Positions 1 through 4,466 of a stretch of 5,494 nt of DNA are shown here, piece by piece (positions within the stretch are counted from its first letter, which is position 1; each line of letters opens with the position of its first letter). The notes under the pieces are model-generated. The model was not told the DNA's origin and did not search any database. It was given only the letters and a program-made list of their open reading frames with translations. This DNA is from Helicobacteraceae bacterium (GTDB lineage: Bacteria; Campylobacterota; Campylobacteria; Campylobacterales; Sulfurimonadaceae). Location of the stretch: assembly GCA_027083665.1 (NCBI GenBank), contig JALWNV010000112.1, positions 1 through 5,494 of the forward strand, read 5' to 3'. Both the position numbers and the translations under genes were made by a program.

Positions 1-345
1 TTTCGGGTTCGGCTTGACTTTTGCGGGGGCGACACGGATCGTTTCCGAAGCGTAGCTGCCGTCTGAAATCCGCAGCGGCACGCGCTTTTCTCCGCCGTGG
101 TAGCGGATAAGCAGGGTCGCGTCGCCGGGCTTGCTGCGATAGGGTACGGGCACGAGGACGAACGTTTTCTCTTTTTGCAGCGGGTTTTGCAGCAGAGGGA
201 GTTTTTTGTCCCTGAAAACGATCACGGCATTTTCGGGGATTTTTGCAAAAGAGATCAGTGCCGTCCGGCCTTTGACGATTTCCTGTGACAAAAGCGTTGT
301 AGAGAGTATCAGTAAAAGCGGCAGAGCGCCTGCGATTTGTCTCAT
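1..345 (-). CDS. Exported protein, probable M23 family peptidase (N-terminal part only)
   Basis: The C-terminal part lies beyond the left edge, so only 115 residues are visible and no catalytic residue can be seen. Residues 1-20 look like a Sec signal peptide: a basic MRQ start, a hydrophobic core rich in Leu/Ile, then a small-residue region ending near LLSQE. The rest is a beta-rich domain with KGRTALISF, an RDKKLPLL segment, a VPVPYRSKPGDATLLIRY stretch and a basic, Pro-containing linker (VAPAKVKPNPK). This resembles the N-terminal non-catalytic domain of M23 cell-wall endopeptidases (Pgp3/Csd-like) in Campylobacterota, which act on periplasmic peptidoglycan; that match is from memory. The ATG at 345 has poor ribosome-site spacing. 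A GTG at 351-349, two codons upstream in the same frame, sits 7 nt after AAGTAGG and may be the true start. It begins 14 nt after the 71-aa gene and is probably in the same operon. Confidence 0.65.
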   Translation of the reverse strand, partial: MRQIAGALPLLLILSTTLLSQEIVKGRTALISFAKIPENAVIVFRDKKLPLLQNPLQKEKTFVLVPVPYRSKPGDATLLIRYHGGEKRVPLRISDGSYASETIRVAPAKVKPNPK

Positions 346-359
346 CGACACGGTGAAGC

Positions 360-575
360 CTACTTGTTTTTCTTGCGCGACTTCTTCGCCATTTTCGCTT
401 TGGCCTTCGCCTTGGCTTTTTGCGCGGCGCTTTTTTCACCTTTGGAGGCGTTGACCTTTCCGGCAGACTTTTTTCCCGGGATGAAATCTTTGAGATCTTT
501 GGGCCCCTGGCTCGCAAGGTAGCGGTTTTTCAGACCGTCTTCCATCTTGACACTGGAGGTGTTTGATTTCGCCAT
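360..575 (-). CDS. Small, highly basic Lys/Ala-tailed hypothetical protein (71 aa)
   Basis: I do not recognise a named family. The N-terminal half (to about residue 35) looks like a unique sequence, with KMEDGLKNRYLASQGPKDLK followed by DFIPGKK. From about residue 37 the protein becomes low-complexity and strongly cationic, with four consecutive Ala-Lys pairs (residues 53-60) and a tail ending KKSRKKNK. There is no membrane segment or signal peptide, so a cytoplasmic location is likely. A tail of this kind resembles those of histone H1-like, nucleoid or ribosome-associated proteins, so nucleic-acid binding is a reasonable guess but not shown. The ATG has a good ribosome site (GAAAGGA, about 8 nt upstream). 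The gene lies 13 nt after the 145-aa gene and 14 nt before the M23-like gene, consistent with one transcript. Confidence 0.75.
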   Translation of the reverse strand: MAKSNTSSVKMEDGLKNRYLASQGPKDLKDFIPGKKSAGKVNASKGEKSAAQKAKAKAKAKMAKKSRKKNK

Positions 576-588
576 GGTTGTTTTCCTT

Positions 589-1026
589 TCAGTTGAATAT
601 TTCCATCGGCATTCCGATAGAAAGAGGTTGATGCAGCATGACCGTCACTTGTGCTTTGTTTTTTGAGCCGAAAAGCTCGTAAGGGACGTAAAGCAGACGC
701 GCGGAGACTTTTTGTCCGGCTTTGGCACGCTCTTCGAGGTGAACGCGGATACCGTTGGATGCGTCCGGATGGTAATGTTCCGGAATGTTTACGCGTGCAC
801 ACAGCGCAATCGCTTCGATATCACCCATCTTCGCTTCGGCCCGCAGCCGTGCCAGCAGTGCTTCATAGCACCGGGTCTGCTCCGGCATATCGCAGGTGAT
901 GTCACGGATATCTCCGCCGGTCTCGAGAACTTTGGCGAAAGGGATGAACGGAATTTCGTTTTCCAGCGCCAGCACGGCGTCGGCAACACACCGCTCGACC
1001 ATGCCGAATATCTTTTCTTCATCCAT
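589..1026 (-). CDS. Uncharacterised cytoplasmic protein (145 aa)
   Basis: No family name can be given. The start is set at the ATG at 1026 (MDEEKIFGMVERC), because AGGGGA lies about 10 nt upstream and the reading frame further upstream runs through the coding region of the preceding gene. The layout is an N-terminal helix (residues 1-22), a PFIPFAKVLETGGDIRDI strand region (26-43), a helix around residues 49-67, then strands IEAIALCARVNI and GIRVHLEER, ending with a hydrophobic SARLLYVPYELFG segment. This order recalls a widespread uncharacterised family that has F-P-F-A-V and G-E-I near the N-terminus and a D-A-I-x-V-x-L-E-H/E-R strand followed by a PY motif; that is a resemblance from memory only. 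There is no signal peptide or membrane helix. Its start overlaps the stop of the zinc-ribbon gene by 8 nt (ATGGATGA), suggesting translational coupling. Confidence 0.8.
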   Translation of the reverse strand: MDEEKIFGMVERCVADAVLALENEIPFIPFAKVLETGGDIRDITCDMPEQTRCYEALLARLRAEAKMGDIEAIALCARVNIPEHYHPDASNGIRVHLEERAKAGQKVSARLLYVPYELFGSKNKAQVTVMLHQPLSIGMPMEIFN

Positions 1027-1312
1027 CTTTTGTATGTCCCCTGTACCATTTGCAGCGTTTTTTGTTTTTGATCGTATAGATATTGTACTGAAACTTTTTC
1101 CCGCAGTCGGGGCATGCGAAGACGGCACGGTTTTTGTACTTCATATAGCGCACGAAGAGGAAGTTGCCGACCTGGTCGCCTTCACGGTAGACGATCTTTT
1201 CATTTTTCGCGGCAAGCGCCTGCGCTTCTGCGGCGTCGGCCTCCTGCTTCAGCAGCCAGGAAGGCTTCTCGTCTTCGGCAAAAGGCTCGGCATCGACGGT
1301 GTATCTGTCCAT
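1019..1312 (-). CDS. Zinc-ribbon-like small protein (97 aa)
   Basis: Residues 1-40 are acidic and Ala-rich and probably helical (EADAAEAQALAAKNEK). The C-terminal half is basic and aromatic. It carries C67-x2-C70 in the segment VFACPDCGKKF, then C87 and H93 in CKWYRGH, which could together hold one zinc ion as a Cys3-His ribbon. The fold would suit nucleic-acid or protein binding; no enzymatic motif is seen. The ATG at 1312 is the only plausible start: reading upstream in frame gives GGC, TGC and then a TAA stop, and the next internal Met is residue 57. There is no ribosome site before this ATG, but a perfect TATAAT lies five bases upstream, so the gene may be leaderless or read through from the 82-aa gene 27 nt upstream. 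Its stop overlaps the next gene by 8 nt. Confidence 0.75.
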   Translation of the reverse strand: MDRYTVDAEPFAEDEKPSWLLKQEADAAEAQALAAKNEKIVYREGDQVGNFLFVRYMKYKNRAVFACPDCGKKFQYNIYTIKNKKRCKWYRGHTKDG

Positions 1313-1317
1313 GCCGC

Positions 1318-1323
1318 ATTATA
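1318..1323 (-). promoter_or_regulatory. Candidate -10 box TATAAT directly before the zinc-ribbon gene
   Basis: Read on the minus strand the sequence is GGTATAATGCGGCATG, a perfect TATAAT ending 5 nt before the ATG. No -35 box is visible at 16-18 nt. A start about 7 nt downstream would fall on or next to the ATG, giving a leaderless mRNA. A short inverted repeat (TGCCGT / ACGGTA, loop CAAAA, one wobble pair) lies over and just upstream of it. It could also be a chance match in a 27-nt gap. Confidence 0.4.
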
Positions 1324-1339
1324 CCGTTTTTGACGGCAC

Positions 1340-1588
1340 TCAGGCTTCGGGGATTTCCTCTTTTACCTCTGCCCAGTCGTCGAGCGATGTTGGGACGGTC
1401 TCGTCACCCGGTTCGAGCGCGTCCCATTCGGGGACACCCGTATTGAGGTTGGCTACGTCGTCCGCCGCCATTTCAGCGGTGGCGTATTCGCCCAGCATCT
1501 CGTCGCCGAGCCACAGCTGATACAGTTCGTGTTCGACCTGACGGATTTCGAAGGTGCCGACATCGGCATTGTAGATATAGTCTTTCAT
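1340..1588 (-). CDS. Small acidic protein, paralog A of the LWLGDE/LGEYATAE pair (82 aa)
   Basis: This is a small acidic cytoplasmic protein of unknown function. It begins MKDYIYNADVGTFEIR, followed by a core at residues 24-37 (QLWLGDEMLGEYAT), then AE-x-AADDVA, NTG, EWDALE and a C-terminal SLDDWAEV segment. The pattern (two antiparallel strands, a short Ala-rich helix, then TG-x-x-EWD-x-L) recalls a widespread family of small bacterial proteins of about 80 aa with no assigned function. It is clearly paralogous to the 107-aa protein at 2033-2356. I chose the ATG at 1588 over one five codons upstream (1603) because CAGGAAG sits about 6 nt before it and because the paralog aligns from that Met. 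An extended -10 promoter lies about 30 nt upstream, and the downstream neighbour is the zinc-ribbon gene, 27 nt away. Confidence 0.85.
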   Translation of the reverse strand: MKDYIYNADVGTFEIRQVEHELYQLWLGDEMLGEYATAEMAADDVANLNTGVPEWDALEPGDETVPTSLDDWAEVKEEIPEA

Positions 1589-1616
1589 TGTGCTTCCTGT
1601 CATCGGTTTTTTCAGT

Positions 1617-1625
1617 ATTGTAGCA
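1617..1625 (-). promoter_or_regulatory. Extended -10 promoter for the 82-aa gene
   Basis: On the minus strand the sequence reads GATGTGCTACAATACTG, that is TGC-TACAAT, an extended -10 element. A TTGAAA at 1647-1642 could be a -35 box, but its spacing of 19 nt is long. A transcript would start near 1610 and give a leader of about 22 nt that contains the ribosome site CAGGAAG before the ATG at 1588. It is one half of a divergent pair with the plus-strand element at 1683-1691. Confidence 0.55.
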
Positions 1626-1666
1626 CATCGGCCGCCACTTTTTTCAAGATTGCGGGTGATCTGAAG

Positions 1667-1682
1667 CGGGTCTGCCGACCTG
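1667..1682. repeat. Short inverted repeat just upstream of the plus-strand promoter
   Basis: CGGGTC - TGCC - GACCTG can form a 6-bp stem with one G-T wobble. It ends immediately before the TGC-TAAAAT element and covers where a -35 box would be. The hexamer GCGGGT also occurs twice as a direct repeat, at 1652-1657 and 1666-1671. It could be an operator half-site arrangement, but repeats this short often arise by chance. Confidence 0.25.
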
Positions 1683-1691
1683 TGCTAAAAT
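1683..1691 (+). promoter_or_regulatory. Extended -10 promoter for the 104-aa membrane-protein gene
   Basis: The sequence CCTGTGCTAAAATGTCA holds TGC-TAAAAT, nearly identical to the divergent element on the other strand (TGTGCTACAAT). No -35 box is visible. The -10 ends 11 nt before the ATG at 1703, so the transcript would begin only a few bases before the start codon. Confidence 0.5.
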
Positions 1692-1702
1692 GTCACCTGC
1701 AC

Positions 1703-2017
1703 ATGAAACAGAAACTGCAAAACAAAGCCCGTCAGATCGCCTCGCATCCCAAAGTCCGGCAAAGTGTCCGGCAATTGAAACCGGCGAAGACGGTGTGGGG
1801 ATTCCTCGGTGTCGTTCTTTTTTTCATTGCTCCGGAAATCATCGCGTTTATCCGGGGAGCCGATATCACGGCCTATGCGCATGCACAGATGCTGGGACCT
1901 CCATCATCGGAGCTTGAAGCGCTGTGGTATGAAGGGCTGATTATGATGTTCGAAGACGGGGGAAGCTGGCTGAATCTCGGGATCGGATTCGCCTTTCTGG
2001 TCTGGCTCTTTTTTTAG
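1703..2017 (+). CDS. Small membrane protein with two transmembrane segments (104 aa)
   Basis: The N-terminal 30 residues are strongly basic (MKQKLQNKARQIASHPKVRQ...) and probably cytoplasmic. The first membrane segment is about residues 30-50 (VWGFLGVVLFFIAPEIIAFI). It is followed by a loop of about 35 residues containing GADITAYAHAQ and an acidic LEALWYEGL-x-x-MFEDGG region. A second membrane segment ends the protein (WLNLGIGFAFLVWLFF), stopping directly at TTTTTTTAG. By the positive-inside rule both ends would be cytoplasmic, with the loop outside. No family with a known function is recognised. The ATG at 1703 is chosen because the membrane topology makes sense from it and the 58 codons upstream in the same frame lie antisense to the 82-aa gene or in the intergenic gap. 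No ribosome site is present. It is the only plus-strand gene here, converging on the 107-aa gene with a 15-nt gap. Confidence 0.75.
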   Translation: MKQKLQNKARQIASHPKVRQSVRQLKPAKTVWGFLGVVLFFIAPEIIAFIRGADITAYAHAQMLGPPSSELEALWYEGLIMMFEDGGSWLNLGIGFAFLVWLFF

Positions 2018-2032
2018 GGCTTCCGGTGTGCG

Positions 2033-2356
2033 TCATTCCGCAACGTTGCCGAGAAAAGGATCTTCGGCGATTTCCCGGATATCGAGATCGTTGGCGTCTT
2101 CGAGTTCGTTGGGGCGGACTTCCGTCCATCCTTCGATGGAGTCGGGCGCTTTGACGGTGTCGCTTTCAAGATTGTCCCATTCGATATAGCCGGTATTGAA
2201 AGTCGCGACGTCGTTTGCCGCCTCTTCGGCAGTGGCATATTCCCCCAGTTTTTCATCCCCGAGCCACAGTTCGTACATCCGGTGATGGTGATTGCTCGGA
2301 TGGGCGTTGGTGATCTCGAAAGTGCCGAGATCGGTATTGAAAATATAGGTATGCAT
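2033..2356 (-). CDS. Small acidic protein, paralog B with His-rich insert (107 aa)
   Basis: This is a paralog of the 82-aa protein at 1340-1588. The shared parts are the start (Y-I-F/Y-N-x-D-x-GTFEI), the core at residues 29-41 (ELWLGDEKLGEYA), TAE-x-AA-x-DVA, NTG, EWD-x-LE and a C-terminal W-x-EV. It differs in two ways. An insert of about five residues before the core makes a His-rich stretch (HPSNHHHR, residues 19-26), and there is an acidic C-terminal extension of about 20 residues (ELEDANDLDIREIAEDP). No catalytic motif or membrane segment is seen, and the function is unknown. The ATG has a good ribosome site (GAAGGA, 5-6 nt upstream). It lies downstream of polX on the same strand after an 88-nt gap, so it could be read from its own weak promoter or by read-through from polX. 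Confidence 0.85.
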   Translation of the reverse strand: MHTYIFNTDLGTFEITNAHPSNHHHRMYELWLGDEKLGEYATAEEAANDVATFNTGYIEWDNLESDTVKAPDSIEGWTEVRPNELEDANDLDIREIAEDPFLGNVAE

Positions 2357-2399
2357 TTCTTTCCTTCATCTTGAATAGTCACTTGGTTGTCTTGATTCA

Positions 2400-2405
2400 A
2401 TGATA
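2400..2405 (-). promoter_or_regulatory. Weak -10 candidate before the 107-aa gene
   Basis: On the minus strand the sequence ACACTATCATTGA contains TATCAT. A TTGCGG lies 15 nt upstream (2426-2421), which is shorter than the usual spacing. A transcript would start near 2393, with a leader of about 37 nt. The match is weak, and read-through from polX is an alternative. Confidence 0.25.
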
Positions 2406-2418
2406 GTGTACGATTACT

Positions 2419-2442
2419 TACCGCAATATAAAAAAGCGGGTA
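2419..2442. repeat. Imperfect inverted repeat after the polX stop
   Basis: TACCGC (2419-2424) can pair with GCGGGTA (2436-2442) if one G is bulged, leaving an A/T-rich 11-nt loop. On the polX transcript the U-run sits in the loop and not after the stem, so it does not look like a standard intrinsic terminator. I see no other terminator in the gap 2357-2444. Confidence 0.25.
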
Positions 2443-2444
2443 TC

Positions 2445-4169
2445 TCAGCGTCCGAGAAGCGCAAGAAGTTCTTTCAGGGGGAGGGTGTTGACGACATCTT
2501 CGGGTTCGAGCCAGCCGCGCCGGGCCTGTGCGATACCGTAGGCCATCAGCTGAAGATCGGCGACAGAGTGTGCGTCCGTGGAAACGGCGATCTTCACTCC
2601 CGCTTCTTTTGCCGTTTTGCAGTGCAGGTCGTTCAGGTCGAGACGGCTGGGCTGGGCGTTGAGCTCGAGGATGACACCGAGTTCTTTTGCGGCGGCAATG
2701 ACGGCATGCATGTCGAGCTCGTAAGGGTCGCGCAGGTTGATGAGCCTGCCGGTAGGGTGGGCGAGAATACTGAACGCAGGATGTTCCATTGCTTTGATGA
2801 TACGTTTGGTCTGCATTTTTTTGGAAAGGTTGAATTTGAAATGCACGGCACCGACGACGAGGTCGAGCCGCCGGAGTACTTCGTCGCCGAGATCCAGGCT
2901 GCCGTCTTCGAGGATATCCGTCTCGGCGGATTTGAGGATCGTGAACCCTTCGAGCCTGTCGTTGAGCGCATCGATTTCATCAAGGGCTTCGAGGAGTCGA
3001 TCCTCGTCCTGCCCCCGCGCGACGGTGAGATGTTTTGTATGATCCGTCACGGCCATATATTCGTAGCCGAGTGCCATCGCGGCACGTGCCATCGTTTCGA
3101 CAGAGGCGCTGCCGTCGGAGCGGTCGGTATGGATGTGCAAGTCTCCGCGGATCGCTTTGCGCTCGATCAATTTCGGCAGTCTGTGCTGCAGGGCACATTC
3201 GATCTCGCCGCGGTTTTCCCGCAGCTCAGGTTCGATGTACTGCATTCCCAGCCTCTCGTAGATGTCGCTTTCGTGTTCCCCTCCGATACGGCGTACGCCT
3301 TTGTAGATACCGTATTCGTTGATCTTCAGCCCCTGTTCCGAAGCCATCGTCCTCAGAGCGATATTGTGTGAACGGGCACCGGTGAAATGGTGCAAGGCGG
3401 AGCCGAAAGCCTCTTCATGGACGGCGCGTAGATCGATATGGAAGCCGCTGAAAAGTTCTACGGAAGAGCGTGTGGGTCCCTGCATGACGATACGTTTGAC
3501 ATCGGGCAGCGAGAGGAACGTTTCCATGATATCGGTATTCATTGACGTACCCGCGACGATATCGATATCTTTGACGGTCTCTTTGCGGCGCCGGATACTC
3601 CCGGCGATTTCGATTCGCCGGACCCCTTTGCAGCGGCGCAGGCTCTCGACGACGGCATGGGCGACAGGATCGGCTTCGAACAGCCGGTGACGCACAACGC
3701 CGGTTTGCCGTGCGAGCCCGTCGGCGATGGACTGCACCAGTTTGGGACCGAAACCGTCGAGCGCCTGTACTTTGCCTTCATCGAGCGCTTTTTTCAGATC
3801 GGCGAGCGAACGGATATGCAGCGCTTCGTAAAGCTGATGCACACGCTTCGGCCCCAGTCCGGAGATTTTAAGGAGCCGTTCGAGATCGGGCGGGATGCGT
3901 TTCTTCAGTTCATCAAGATAATGCAGACTGCCCGTGGTGACAATTTCGGTGATCTTTTGCGCCAGAGCTTCGCCGATCCCCGGAAGCTGTGTCAGGTCCG
4001 CGCCTTCGGCAACGAGCTGTGACAGAGGTTTGGAGAGTGCGAGGATGTTTTGGGCGGCCCTGCGGTAGGCGCGGACGCGAAACGGATTCGCTCCGTCGAT
4101 CTCGAGCAGATCGGCGATTTCGTCAAAGATGGCGGCGATGGTCCGGTTGCTGATTTTCGTCGGCTCCAT
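2445..4169 (-). CDS. polX: DNA polymerase/3'-5' exonuclease PolX (family X with PHP domain)
   Basis: This is a template-dependent gap-filling polymerase with a metal-dependent PHP exonuclease domain, acting in base-excision or other short-patch DNA repair in the cytoplasm. All 574 residues are visible, which is the usual bacterial length. The N-terminal 8-kDa-type region carries helix-hairpin-helix motifs at about residues 62-73 (LPGIGEALAQKI), 103-116 and 138-149 (LDGFGPKLVQSI). The palm domain has G190-S191, the catalytic pair D201 and D203 (KDIDIV) and a third Asp, D246 (HIDLR). The PHP domain keeps its expected metal ligands: H345 and H347 (DLHIHT), D352, H377 (TDHT), E416 (SAETD), H443, H471 (AHPTGR), D532 and H534 (STDAHS). 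Both activities therefore look intact. The start is fixed, because a TAA stop lies two codons upstream in the same frame. Its ribosome site is poor (GGACGGTAACGG), fitting coupling to the upstream gene, whose restored stop would be that same TAA. Confidence 0.97.
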   Translation of the reverse strand: MEPTKISNRTIAAIFDEIADLLEIDGANPFRVRAYRRAAQNILALSKPLSQLVAEGADLTQLPGIGEALAQKITEIVTTGSLHYLDELKKRIPPDLERLLKISGLGPKRVHQLYEALHIRSLADLKKALDEGKVQALDGFGPKLVQSIADGLARQTGVVRHRLFEADPVAHAVVESLRRCKGVRRIEIAGSIRRRKETVKDIDIVAGTSMNTDIMETFLSLPDVKRIVMQGPTRSSVELFSGFHIDLRAVHEEAFGSALHHFTGARSHNIALRTMASEQGLKINEYGIYKGVRRIGGEHESDIYERLGMQYIEPELRENRGEIECALQHRLPKLIERKAIRGDLHIHTDRSDGSASVETMARAAMALGYEYMAVTDHTKHLTVARGQDEDRLLEALDEIDALNDRLEGFTILKSAETDILEDGSLDLGDEVLRRLDLVVGAVHFKFNLSKKMQTKRIIKAMEHPAFSILAHPTGRLINLRDPYELDMHAVIAAAKELGVILELNAQPSRLDLNDLHCKTAKEAGVKIAVSTDAHSVADLQLMAYGIAQARRGWLEPEDVVNTLPLKELLALLGR

Positions 4170-4172
4170 CCG

Positions 4173-4450
4173 TTACCGTCCGGGATCGTTTTTATCGTTT
4201 TTTTGAAAAGAAGTCGGACGTATCCTGTTTGAAAATCCTACAACGAGGGTACTGAAGAAGCCGCCGCCGGGCAGTACCCACACAGCACAGCGATGAATGC
4301 CATCTTCCCGATATCGCCGAGCTGGATAAACGCTTCTTTGACATTTCCGTTTTTGATATGCGAAGGTATCTGTTTCGTTTCGTCAAGTTCCTGCCGCAAT
4401 CCGGCGCTCAGACGTTCGGCGAATCGTCTGAGCCTTCGCGTGTGTTCCAT
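4173..4450 (-). pseudogene. Small LETM1-like membrane protein gene, frameshifted by 2 nt
   Basis: From the ATG at 4450 the open frame gives 70 residues ending at a TAG (4240-4238), with a nonsense-looking tail after residue 56 (CGYCPAAASSVPSL). If two bases, a TG at 4282-4281 within a TGTGTG tract, are removed, the frame continues as WVLPGGGFFSTLVVGFSN, then RIRPTSFQ and on to a TAA at 4175-4173. That gives a 91-aa protein ending 3 nt before the polX ATG. The restored protein has a basic N-terminus, an amphipathic ELDETKQIP region, a hydrophobic segment GKMAFIAVLWVLPGGG and an RP-S/T-x-F end. This matches the general pattern of small bacterial LETM1-like proteins (LPGG followed by PSxF); the assignment is from memory. 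A ribosome site GCGGAG lies 8 nt before the ATG, and the gene begins 16 nt after pepA. Either the gene is a real mutant or the sequence has an error; a short 70-aa protein is also possible. Confidence 0.7.
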
Positions 4451-4466
4451 TGAAGCCGCTCCGCCG

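Noticed and set aside
712..1333. Overlapping plus-strand open frames of 119 and 145 codons
   Set aside because: They are antisense to the zinc-ribbon and 145-aa genes, which have ribosome-site or coupling evidence. Neither translation looks like a coherent protein.
1589..1702. Small RNA or riboswitch in the divergent gap
   Set aside because: Both promoters read outward into coding genes with very short leaders, leaving no room for a structured leader RNA.
1972..2017. Intrinsic terminator at the end of the plus-strand membrane gene
   Set aside because: GAATC/GATTC can form a 5-bp stem at 1972-1990, but the T-run lies about 18 nt further on and codes for the final Phe residues and part of the stop.
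2040..2049. Perfect palindrome GCAACGTTGC
   Set aside because: It lies inside the 3' end of the 107-aa coding region, is only 10 bp and has no second copy nearby, so chance is sufficient.
2400..3371. A 323-codon open frame on the plus strand
   Set aside because: It lies almost wholly antisense to polX, whose protein has all expected motifs. The translation has no recognisable domain, and long antisense frames are common in GC-rich coding DNA.
4276..4290. Programmed ribosomal frameshift in the LETM1-like gene
   Set aside because: The junction (CTGTGTGGG) has no slippery heptamer of the X-XXY-YYZ type and no obvious stimulatory hairpin was seen, so mutation or sequence error is more likely.
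4192..4386. A 64-codon minus-strand frame overlapping the LETM1-like gene
   Set aside because: It is the third frame of the same region, with no ribosome site and a Ser/Arg/Cys-rich translation. The coherent protein uses the other two frames.
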